DNA from: Chara braunii
Taxonomy: Eukaryota > Streptophyta > Charophyceae > Charales > Characeae
Reading direction: 5' to 3'
DNA: 64,000 bases
NCBI GenBank assembly: GCA_003427395.1
Contig: BFEA01000018.1
Coordinates: 2,256,690-2,320,689, forward strand
The notes under the pieces are model-generated. The model searched no databases. It had not been told where the DNA came from and saw nothing but the letters and a program-made list of their open reading frames with translations. The position numbers were made by a program, and so were the translations under genes. Positions 32,076 through 40,929 of the stretch are shown piece by piece (position 1 is the stretch's first letter; every line of letters begins with the position of its first letter).

Positions 32076-32311
32076 TACATATCGTTGACAGCATCGTGTG
32101 AAAATAGATCTCTACCTTCCGCTGGGGGCATGATGATCGCTCTGTTCATGTACAAACAAGATCGCTGTGGAGATGTCTCCGCCAAAGAGGCATCTGTGAC
32201 AGCCAATCTCATGAGGATTATGACGAGGGTGGAGGGGGGGGTTGGGATGTGAGGAGAGGAGGATGGCAACAACGAAGAAGATGAGGCAATTAACGGAGAG
32301 GATGTAGCAGA

Positions 32312-32396
32312 AGGAGGTGCGTGTGTGTGTATGTGCGAGTCAGTGAGCGAGTGTGTGTGTGTGTGTGTCTGCATGTGTGTGAGAGAGAAAGTGGGG

Positions 32397-32435
<39 letters not shown>
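32312..32435. repeat. (GT)n and (GA)n microsatellite ending at an N
   Basis: GT-rich 32318-32384, then GA 32401-32435, ended by a single N at 32436, after which unrelated sequence begins. Confidence 0.9.
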
Positions 32436-32618
32436 NAAAAAAAAAAAGAGTATACACAAAAACCAACACGTGTGCTTGCAAAGATACCTAATCACAGAAC
32501 GACCACCCACTAATGAAGGACGACCATCAAACACGCCATTCAAGAACTGCCTGTTTCGAGTGGACCTCACTCTCTCGAGCATGGGCCTCTTATACACATC
32601 TAGATGTGTATAAGAGAC

Positions 32619-32620
<2 letters not shown>
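32436..32620. other. Chimeric mate-pair segment with junction adapter (artefact)
   Basis: After the N, 32437-32588 is identical over 152 bp to 50133-50284. It is followed at about 32587-32620 by the Nextera junction (truncated left mosaic end plus full AGATGTGTATAAGAGACAG). Sequence then resumes in the GA microsatellite. This is one circularised mate-pair read used to close a gap, so these bases do not belong at this locus. Confidence 0.95.

Positions 32621-32673
<53 letters not shown>
32621..32673. repeat. (GA)n microsatellite after the artefact
   Basis: About 53 bp of GA. It is the continuation of the tract interrupted by the artefact, so the true locus is probably one uninterrupted GA microsatellite. 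Confidence 0.9.
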
Positions 32674-32679
<6 letters not shown>

Positions 32680-33645
32680 GCGTACAAAAGGATTCTGCAA
32701 GCAGCTTCCACTAAATGTCACATATATATACTTCCCTTAAAAACTGCAAGTAGCCCCGACGGCCCATTCCCAACAAGGGCATAACCAGGGGCAGTTTCAG
32801 CTTGCCAGGTGCAGGGGAGCCCAGGAAGGAGGGCAGATAATCCAGGAAGCCTTCTCTGGCAACGTTTATTCACCTGTCTTGATAAAGAAAATATGTGAAA
32901 GCAACTTTGAATGTATAGGGCAGATGCCATTGCGAAAGGCAAAGAGAGGCAACACTAATTCCTACGAGTACTACAGACTCGAAATGCTGCCCAACAAAGT
33001 TCTGCCGTGCGCTAAACGGCATAAACGCATATGGCTGCCCCTATCTGCTGGGCCACGGTCGATCCAAACCCTTCGGGCTCGGAAGGCCAGGATCACTAAA
33101 GCACGGAATCTCAACAAGACTTGTGTTGCCCCTAGTTTTCAGGAAAATAGGTTCAGGCACTAAAACACTTGTGTTCTGCTGAGCCGAACCGCTATGGTAG
33201 TAAGCATGAAATATCAACAAAATCATAGAAACTCACCTTCAGATCTACATATGTCCGATGTTTTGAATGAGCAAATGCCTGCACTTTCACATCCCGCCAC
33301 CTGCAAAGTCAACAATCCAACAGTTGCAGTGGATGAGATGCGCAGACCTTAATCAAGATGGCGTTCACACATCTCCCAAGGTTGGATCTTCACTAGAAAG
33401 TCCACCCGTTTTCAGAAATGAATCAAGATTTCTATGGAGATTTGTCCGCTCCTTTCTTCACCATGCTGCTGGGGAAAGGGTGGACAACCTGCACGTTGTC
33501 CTTTCATCACCATTAATGATCGTGTGCTTCGGTTGGCAAGTGCAACTGCAACATGGGATTCGGGCATGTTCATTCATAGTCTAATGAAGTCGACGAGACG
33601 ACAAGGCCTGCACACAGGCATGGAGATGTAATGATGATGACAGTG

Positions 33646-33679
<34 letters not shown>

Positions 33680-33805
33680 TCCATGGAGACAGCTGGAGAT
33701 TCTTTGGGGGAAGAAGAGTAGAGCTCTCATTGTGTGGAAAACCATGCGGCTTCATGAACTGGCAAAGATGAGCTTACAATTGCATACGAGCAAATTCAAG
33801 CGCAC
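32674..33805. other. No recognised exon; likely intron or 3' flank of the telomere-binding gene
   Basis: No W-R-D-V-type continuation of the Myb domain was found here. It contains a poly-T run (33650-33674) and nothing else I recognise. The missing 3' exons must be further down the minus strand or lost. Confidence 0.35.
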
Positions 33806-34471
33806 CTGCCAGTCCCCAGACGCTCAACTGCACTGACAAGGGCTTCTACTTCTGCAACAGAGAATGGCCTCCTCACTCTCCTCTTCCCTTGAAGTTTAAT
33901 CATAGATGGATCTGTGACTTGCCGGCTAGCAACGTACTCTCCATCTTCATCTCCACTCGTCCTCCTTGTGTCCGTGAGGCCATCTTCACCATCACTGCTG
34001 TTGTCATCGAAGTTAACGCCGTCATTGTCCTCACCGTCCGCATCCTCCCACAATATCTCTTCGTCTCGCCTTTCAGCCTCTGCCTGTGCACGGATCGCAG
34101 CAAGAGCTTCTGCTGCAGCAACCCTTCCTTTAGTGACGCTCAAAGTCTGCATCACTTGTCGCGAATCCGGATCAGATTCCTTGCTTGTTCCACTGAATCC
34201 CACACCCTTTCCTCTTCCTCTTCCCCGTCCACGACCTCTGCCTCTGCCCCTCCCTAGACCTTGCCCCCTTCCTATGCAGTGAGCCCTGTATACTGTAAGA
34301 GCATGGGCAATTGCATGTCCTCCTGAATAAGTAGAAGTACGTTGCCCGTCTTCACTACCCGAGGGCCGTCTCGCACGACCCTTCATCATCTTCCTCCCTC
34401 TTCCCCTTCCAGAGAACGTCTTCGTCGGAGGGGGCCCATCATCTGACATGCCAGAGCTTCCAGGCACAATG
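33806..34471 (-). CDS. Plant-type telomere-repeat-binding protein, exon with start of Myb domain
   Basis: The exon is bounded by an acceptor 'tgtgtgcgcag' and a donor 'ggcag|gtgcgc'. The peptide begins with Ser/Gly sequence and has a long RG repeat (about residues 70-90), then 'RVAAAEALAAIRAQAEAERR', an acidic region, and finally 'RRVRRPFSVAEVEALVSAVE' and 'RLGTGR'. The last part is the first helix of the C-terminal Myb/telobox domain of plant TRP1/TRF-like proteins. In those proteins it continues 'WRDVK' and binds double-stranded TTTAGGG repeats in the nucleus. The exon stops exactly where the Trp should follow, so the DNA-contacting helix is in an exon I could not find. Frame counting (this exon starts in phase 2) implies at least one exon between it and 36692-36955. 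Confidence 0.8.
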
Positions 34472-34732
34472 CTGCGCACACAAAAAACAATTTACCCCAC
34501 CGATAAATACAGTAATCACAATCACACGCTGCGAACCATCGACGTGCCGCGCCCACTGCACGCCACAACCAGTGATCATGAACAATTACACTTTCAGACT
34601 TAAAGTTTATTTTGATGATTGCCTGTCTCTTTCCATTTCTATCTATTTATACGTTCGATTCTGCAGAGGCAGGTGCCTGTTCATGTGTCTGTTCATTCAG
34701 TAAGGACAAAAAGTGCCCATTTTTGTCCATAC

Positions 34733-34841
34733 TACAGTCTTCCCCCGAATACAACGTACGGTCATTATAGCTGAACTTGGTCGATCTTTCCGTCTAAATT
34801 CAGTTATAATGACCGTACGTTGTATTCGGGGGAAGACTGTA
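34733..34841. mobile_element. pogo-like MITE, copy P2
   Basis: The body 34735-34839 is 105 bp with ends CAGTCTTCCCCCGAATACAA in both orientations and TA on each side. It lies 264 bp upstream of the telobox exon, inside the presumed intron. Its ends are essentially identical to those of P1 and it has the same length. Confidence 0.9.
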
Positions 34842-35737
34842 GGACAACTGTTCATTTCTGTCCTCTGTGCACATTCGTGCTCTGAGCGTGTGTGTTCTTT
34901 GTGGACGTATGTGCCTGTTGGTGCTTGCACATGTTTGTCAGGGGTTCATTGGGGGGCAGCACCATCTTTATCCATTTGCACATGTTCGGCATGGGCCCAT
35001 TGGAGGGCTGCACCATCTTTATCCACATTACGGGCCTCGCTACATTACTCAACCTTCAACACGCCAAGGGCAGACACTTCGACCGTATACAATGCCTAAA
35101 TGTGTATTGGGGCTGTTAACATGTGCAGATAAAATAAGACTGTTACATACTGGGAGTGAGGCCCTATGACAGGCCCTTTTTCCCCTACTACATGACTATT
35201 CGTCGTCTCCCCTTGGAGAAGAAGGTCGAGACTTCAGACCAAGCCTTTGCCCCAATAGCAGAGGATGGAGACAGGCCCCAGGATCCGGACCAACTACACA
35301 TCATCTGAACATCACAGGACCATTTTAGGGTCCATACTGTTCTCCCAATCAATCAATAAATAGTATATCTGAGTGGCCAAGAAACAGGCGCGCCAGATGG
35401 GGTAACGCCCTGCTGCACTTTACAGTGGTCGGTTCGGCCAGGCAAATTCACTTAGTTCGTTCTCCTGATGATTCGCCCCACTGCTGGATGGGTGCACTAG
35501 TGGTAAGTGATAGTGGATGTTATCCACCATAGACCTGGCCCAGCATCCAGAGGTGCAATCAGGAGAGGTCTGCAGGTTGAGACAGGAAGGGGAAGGTCCC
35601 TGGCCATCATAGCAACTGTTCCACAGTCCTATCCAGCAGCCATGTCATCGCCATATGGTTCTGTATCAACCCACCCTCAAAACATCCTCTCTCTCTCTGC
35701 AGGTCAGTTGTCACTAACAGATAAAATAGCTTTTTAT

Positions 35738-35739
<2 letters not shown>

Positions 35740-35831
<92 letters not shown>
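35740..35831. repeat. (CA)n(GA)n microsatellite
   Basis: About 56 bp CA then 36 bp GA with one interruption. Confidence 0.95.
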
Positions 35832-35832
<1 letters not shown>

Positions 35833-36215
35833 TTCCGATTTCTCGTTTGGGGAGGGAGGGAGTGTGGGAGACTTGAGTTGCGATTTTGGGGGAGAGGTGA
35901 GCATGTTGGGACAGATATGGCGGAACATTCATTTCCGGTGAACTTTAAAGGTGGCGATAAGGACTTAGATGGAGGAGAAATTCGCATTAACGTTTTGAGT
36001 CATTCTCATCTCCATCTTCTCTCCTCCTCCTCCTCCATTTGCCTCCCAATTCGTCCCTGGATGTATGGTGGCTGTGATGTGCTACCACATGCTGTCGTTT
36101 TGTGTCCTCAGCTGTGCTTCATATGCGACATTCCATCCTTGGTCCCGCAGTGCCCATCCAGTCTTACCCTGGGTATGCATCACAATGGTCCAGCAGTGCC
36201 CATCCGGAAATATCC

Positions 36216-36292
36216 GAACCTAACTGTATGCCTGGACCGAATCCCACTTCATCCTAGCAGGATGGATTCGGTCCAGGCATACAGTTAGGTTC
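36216..36292. repeat. Perfect 29-bp inverted repeat (hairpin)
   Basis: The left arm 36216-36244 starts 'gaacctaactgtatgcctgg'. The right arm 36264-36292 is its exact reverse complement, with a 19-nt loop. The perfect match indicates a young event or gene conversion. It may be an intronic foldback element. Confidence 0.9.
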
Positions 36293-36691
36293 ATAGCAGT
36301 TACAAGCAATAGCCCGGGGTCGGACATACCCGCTGTGCTGCTGCTGCTGCTGTTCCTATTGCCCCGGACAAACAGCGAGAAAAGTCTGTTGTCTGAACCT
36401 GACCTCAGCCCTTGGTACGGCCACACTCGGTCCAACGGGTAAAGCGCCCCCACCCCAACCTGTTGCGAGTTATATTTGGTCATGCGAACAACAAGGAGAG
36501 TCACAAGGGGGGTATGATTGTGCATACAAATGTGGTACGATGATGGGTGTTGTGGTTCATAACTTCATGCTCTTGGTGAGGAAACAAGGCTCAACGATTT
36601 TCATAGCCTCGCGTACACCTCAAGCAGAACAAGCAGTAGTAGGGGTGATAACCCAGGCAATCCACAGAGTAGGGCATAGAGCTGGTGGTAC

Positions 36692-36955
36692 TTGCCTCTG
36701 TTGTATAGGAAGAGGCAACCCGACAACAGGAGCGGGAGTGGCAGGCGGAAGAGCGACATCCTTATCCTCAGATGACCCAAGGAGATCTCCCAATCCAGAG
36801 TCTATCTCCAACCGGAACCCAATCATGTTCTCATCAGATGTCAGACCGCATTCGGCCAATGTTGCCTTTTCATCTTCCATCAACTTTCCCCCAATGAGAA
36901 TGCGAGGTCGCAAATTCCGCAGCATCAACCGAGCAACCCGATCAGCCACCTTCTT
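36692..36955 (-). CDS. Plant-type telomere-repeat-binding protein, ubiquitin-like exon
   Basis: The reading frame begins after 'ttgaattcggcag' with 'KKVADRVARLMLRNL'. It continues 'PRILIGGKLMEDEKATLAEC' and 'GLTSDENMIGFRLE', then a Pro-rich tail. Plant TRP1/TRF-like proteins carry a ubiquitin-like domain before the Myb domain, with the pattern 'VLLQGKKVRDDNRTL.Q.GL'. The order GGKLM-x-DEK-x-TL-x-x-x-GL-x(6)-IGF-x-LE matches it well. With donor 'caa|gtacca' the exon is 264 bp, exactly 88 codons, phase 0 at both ends. That donor is not ideal, so the 3' edge is tentative. The first half of the ubiquitin-like domain and the N-terminus should be in exons further up the minus strand; I did not find them. 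Confidence 0.75.
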
Positions 36956-37204
36956 CTGCCGAATTCAAGACGAAGAATCACAACACAAAGGCAACGCATC
37001 CAAGGAAGCACGGATTTAAAACTACAGGCCCATCATAGACACTTGTCCTCAAAAGAAGGCCTCAAAAGGCCCGTACAAAACAGAATGCCACGAAACCTCT
37101 TCGAATTTCGAAGTTCAAACATCCATGCAACCATTAACAGCGCATTCGGACGCACTGAATTTCCCCCATCTATTCCCGCAATCCCCTTGCCGCAAAAAGT
37201 TGCA

Positions 37205-37314
37205 TACCGTCTTCCCCCAAATAGAATGCACGGTCAATGTCTTTGCATCTAGACTGAATGTTACCCTAAATTCAACTAGAACGACCGTACTTTCTGTTCC
37301 GGGGAAAACAGTTG
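37205..37314. mobile_element. pogo-like MITE, diverged copy P3
   Basis: The left end 'ccgtcttcccccaaatagaa' and the right end 'gttccggggaaaacagt' are imperfect inverted repeats, with inner 'cggtc' motifs at equal distance. It belongs to the CCGTCTTC-ended subfamily. It has lost one flanking TA. Confidence 0.75.
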
Positions 37315-38449
37315 TCATTATATGCCTGTAACCAGCCTGTTGCAAAAGCCACGGCGCAGTTAAGTACAGAAATATACTTCATCTTATTTATTTGGATTTC
37401 ATATGTCAAATCCGTCAAACAAACAAGCAAATGCGGCATAGTCTTTTCTATCTCCTTCTTTTCATAGTCTCTAAAGGCAGACTCATGGAGTTTTCAAGAA
37501 GCCGGTCAGTGGTCATCCGCTTCATAGGAGCCCCATGCGGGACACCTGACTGGTACGAATGCATACACTTGTTCACTGTAGGAAATTCCAAAGCTGGCAA
37601 GAGCCTATTACGCAGGTGTGTTAAGCGGGCAGATACATATTAGTATGATATTACCCTCTCACTTTACGCAGAGAATTTGCCATGAATACGCCCATGCAAA
37701 TTGCCCCACTCCTTAGTAATCAAACAGAGCTCATCTGCTATTGCAGTCAATCACCAGTGGGGCAGCCGCACTTTGGCGTGCCCAGTGCCTGCCCGAACCT
37801 TACCCTCCATAAAAATATTGTTTGCCACTGAGATTTCTGACATTGTTCAACACATCCGTCGCAAGAATGTGCATTAAACTTGATTAAAGATGCCAAAATC
37901 CCAGCAGAACAAAAAAATAAAATAAAAATTCCGGGTGGTGTTTTTTGGAGGAAAAAAAAAAAAGGAAAGAAAGAAAAAGGAAAAAAAAAAGGAAANNNNN
38001 NNNNNNNNNNNNNNNNNNNNNNNNNNNNNNNNNNAAAAAAAAAAAGGAAAAAAAAAAAGAAAACAGATGCACATAACAAGTTAGTTAACAACCTATGCCA
38101 AGAATGCTAAAATATCATTTAATATGATCAAATTATTCAAATATATGTGACGTTGCTCGCATGTCAGAAAGTATCACCTAATGCTCGTATGAAAATATCC
38201 CCTGATGCCCCACAAAGATATATGATGTACCCATCAATGGGCACGTTTTTTTGCAGGATGCGTTTTTTTTTTGGGACGTCAGTGGATGAATGCATAGGGG
38301 CTCTATGTGATATTCTCACACACAACTGTACTCAAGATACTTTCGAACTTTTGGTTAAGTAATAATTCGTCGCATGCCTTATATCACCCTCCATGATGTC
38401 AATGCCTGACCACATATCACATCTGCTTCAGCTGTCATCAGTTAAATAT
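37315..38449. other. No recognised gene; contains a 39-N gap
   Basis: Unassigned DNA. 37996-38034 is N, between A-rich 'aaaaggaaa' tracts, so the gap reflects a low-complexity region. A short open stretch on the minus strand near 37585-37460 follows a good 'ttcctacag' acceptor-like site. It could be an exon of the telomere-binding gene, but no domain supports it. Confidence 0.35.
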
Positions 38450-39084
38450 GCCTAATCCAGTGCTGGTCCCCGGATGGACCGGGGGACCTTCGACCGACCG
38501 GGAGCCTACCAGTCCGACCGGCCGGTTCACTGGCCCGGCAGGCCTCCGGTTCAATTCGGCGCAGCCATTTTGGGGGGCGGTACGGGGGATTTTCCGGCGT
38601 CCCCATCCCCACCCAGCCTCTGGGAGGCTGCCGCCAGCAGTTGGAAAAAAAGACTGGCCCTACCGGACCCCGATTTCGTTTGGCAACGCGCGGCCAATCT
38701 CCGCCGCTGATCCGCGCAGATCGACAGTGGAGATCGGCCGCGCGTTTCCAAACAAAAACGGGGTCAAATTTGAAAACGCGGTCGATGTCGACCGCAGATC
38801 TGCGGATCTGCGGCCGAAATCGACCGCGTTTTGAAATTTGGATAAAGCGCCATGCGCTGCCTCCGCCGCTCCGCCCCATGTGCCTCACGCTACAGCAAGA
38901 ACGCACGACATTGACGTCGCGCCGTTCTGCATGCGCGTCGACGTCATGATCTGCCACCAGGCGACCAGCGCCAGCGGCCCGTCTCCAGCCCGCCACCGAC
39001 CTCTCTCTGCAGCTGCTTTGCCCCGTCAGCCCGCTTTGTTGCAACCGCCCCCCATAGCCGCGAAGGTAAGTCCACCAGCGCCCC

Positions 39085-39116
<32 letters not shown>

Positions 39117-40150
39117 CTCTCCACCTCCTCCTCCCCCCCCCTTCTTCTTCGTTTTCCTCTCCTCCTCCTCCTCCTCCTTCCTCCTCCTCTTCTTCTTCTC
39201 TTCCTCCTTGTCCTCGTCCTCATCATCTTCTTCCATCCTCCTCCTCTTCTTCTTGTTCTCCTCCTCGTCCTCTTCTTCTTCATATTTTTCCCTCCTCATC
39301 TTCTTCTCCTCCTCCTCCTCCTCCTCCTCTTCTTCTTCTTCTTCTTCTTCTTCTTCTTCTTCCTCCTCCTCGTCCTCGTCATTTTTTTTCCCTCCTCTTC
39401 TTGTTCTCCTCGTCCTCTTCTTCATCTTTTTCCCTCCTCCTCCTCATCCTCTTCTTCTTCTTCTTCTTCTTCTTCTTCTTCTTCTTCTTCTTCTCCTCCT
39501 CCTCCTCCTCCTCTTCTTCTTCTCCGTCTCCTTCTTCTTCTTCTCCTTCTTCGACGTCTTCTTCTTCTTTGTCTTATCCTCCTCCTCCTCCTCCTCCTCC
39601 TCCTCCTCCTACCTCCCCATTGAGCCCGAGCCATAGCCGTAGTGATTCCCCCCCCCCCCCATCTCGGATTCTTCTTCTTCTTCTTCTACTGCTGCTGCTG
39701 CGTTTTTCTTCTACTATTCTTTTTCTTCTTCTTCTCCTTCTCCTCTCCTGCTCCTCTGCTTCCCTCCCCGTTGAACCAGAGCCATAGCCATAGCAATATT
39801 TTTTTTCCATCTTTCGTATCAGATTCTCCTTCTCTTCCTCCTCCTCCTCCTCTTCTTTTTCTTCTTCTTCTTCTTCTTCTTGGGGCCGCAGTCAGAAAAA
39901 AACACCGTCCCCCCACCTCCACCCCCACCCCCCCCAATAAAAAAAAAATCCTCACTTCGCAAGTTTTATTACAGAATCCGACAGATCTCAGCGAGCGCAG
40001 TCGGATGCTGCAATCAGAAAAAAAAAAAAAAAAATTGGGCATTTTTGGGGGGCATCCGTTTTTTCCGGTTCACCCCCTCTGGACCGGTCCGGCCGCGGTT
40101 GGACAGGGGCAGGTTATCCGGCCGGTTGCTGGCCCAGCCCTGGCCTAATC
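38450..40150. mobile_element. hAT-like element with long polypyrimidine core
   Basis: The body 38458-40142 (1685 bp) begins CAGTGCTGGTCC and ends, reverse-complemented, CAGGGCTGGGCC. The flanks carry the identical 8-bp sequence GCCTAATC (38450-38457 and 40143-40150). An 8-bp duplication with CAGNG ends is the hAT signature. GC-rich outer arms (38458-39060 and 40045-40142) enclose a TTC/TCC-rich core (39080-39890). No transposase is visible. Open frames in the core are Ser/Phe/Leu or Glu/Lys/Arg runs forced by the tract. Confidence 0.8.
39080..39890. repeat. TTC/TCC polypyrimidine tract
   Basis: About 800 bp of nearly pure pyrimidine on the plus strand, interrupted near 39620-39660 and 39770-39810 by a repeated 'gagcc.gagccatag' motif. 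It is the core of the hAT-like element. A consensus donor-like 'gcgaag|gtaagt' (39060-39071) lies immediately before it. Confidence 0.9.
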
Positions 40151-40615
40151 TCAATAAAGTTGAATAAACCCAGCTCCATCATCACATGGTAATGAAGTAA
40201 GAACTCAGAACTTGGAAGGCTTCCACACTATGAAAAAGACAAAAAAACTTAAAGTCATTTGAAAAAAATTGTCCTACAGCCTACAGGCTAGCATGTGTAT
40301 AAAAAAAAGTACATGAACCACTGCCTGCCCATTTTTTTGGAACTAGATTTCGACATCTAGATGATCTAGTCTCGTATCATGTTGGGACTGACTGTCTCTC
40401 TGGTCTAGTTCTCTTCAACGCAAAGGCGGTTCATTTAGCAGCTCAGGCGCCCTACCTTTCTTTTTTTACTCTACTCAAATGATACCCCCAGAGTCTTCAC
40501 CCACCGTAGAGTTTATGATGCAAATCATACAGACAATTTCATTCAAAGATTTTCTCTAGCTTGACAGGCGAACATATCCTGTTCTGGTCGGACCTGCTAT
40601 GCTAAATACTAAATA
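40151..40615. other. No recognised feature
   Basis: Unassigned DNA between two hAT-like elements. Just before 40616 a short palindromic 'taaatactaaatagtaaatac' served as the target of element T2. Confidence 0.4.
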
Positions 40616-40929
40616 GTAAATACCTAGGCTACCAGCCGGGCCGCCCGGGTCACCCTATTTTCCCGGACGGCCCGGCCGTGCAAGGACCAGGGAAGGTCCT
40701 AGCAAAAACAAAAANNAAAAAAAAAAAAAAAAAAAAATCGAAAAAAAACTATGTTATGCAGAAAAATAAACTGAACAACTATTGCCTNAGGGTCACATCG
40801 AAATTNTTTACCAAATTTGAAATAAAAATTAAAGTTAAAAAAAATATTTTTTATTTTTTTATTTTTTTATTTTTTGTAGGCCCGGCCGGGCAAGTGGCCC
40901 CGGGCCACTCTGGCAGCCTAGGTAAATAC
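40616..40929. mobile_element. Small hAT-like element, copy T2
   Basis: The body 40624-40921 (298 bp) starts CTAGGCTACCAG and ends CTGGCAGCCTAG. It is flanked by the identical 8-bp sequence GTAAATAC (40616-40623 and 40922-40929). The interior is shared with T1 in inverse orientation ('atgttatgcagaaaaataaa', 'agggtcacatcgaaatt'). Several single Ns (40716-40717, 40787, 40806) show uncertain bases. Confidence 0.85.

Larger units (their letters stand above)
34842..36691. other. Presumed intron region of the telomere-binding gene
   Basis: It contains a 60-bp imperfect duplication ('gcaccatctttatcca', 34960-35030), a (CA)n(GA)n microsatellite (35740-35831) and a perfect hairpin (36216-36292). A short plus-strand frame of about 55 codons (about 35140-35308, 'FFPYYMTIRRLPLEKKVETS') has protein-like composition and could be a retroelement remnant. 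A further exon of the telomere-binding gene should lie here but was not identified with confidence. Confidence 0.4.

Noticed and set aside
37460-37590. Possible additional exon of the telomere-binding gene after a 'ttcctacag' acceptor
   Set aside because: The open stretch has protein-like sequence but no similarity to the expected ubiquitin-like N-terminal half and no suitable donor.
39080-39890. Long Ser/Phe/Leu and Glu/Lys/Arg open frames (up to 327 codons) over the TTC tract
   Set aside because: Trinucleotide tracts lack stop codons in several frames at once. The frames have no non-repetitive coding content and cross the transposon ends.
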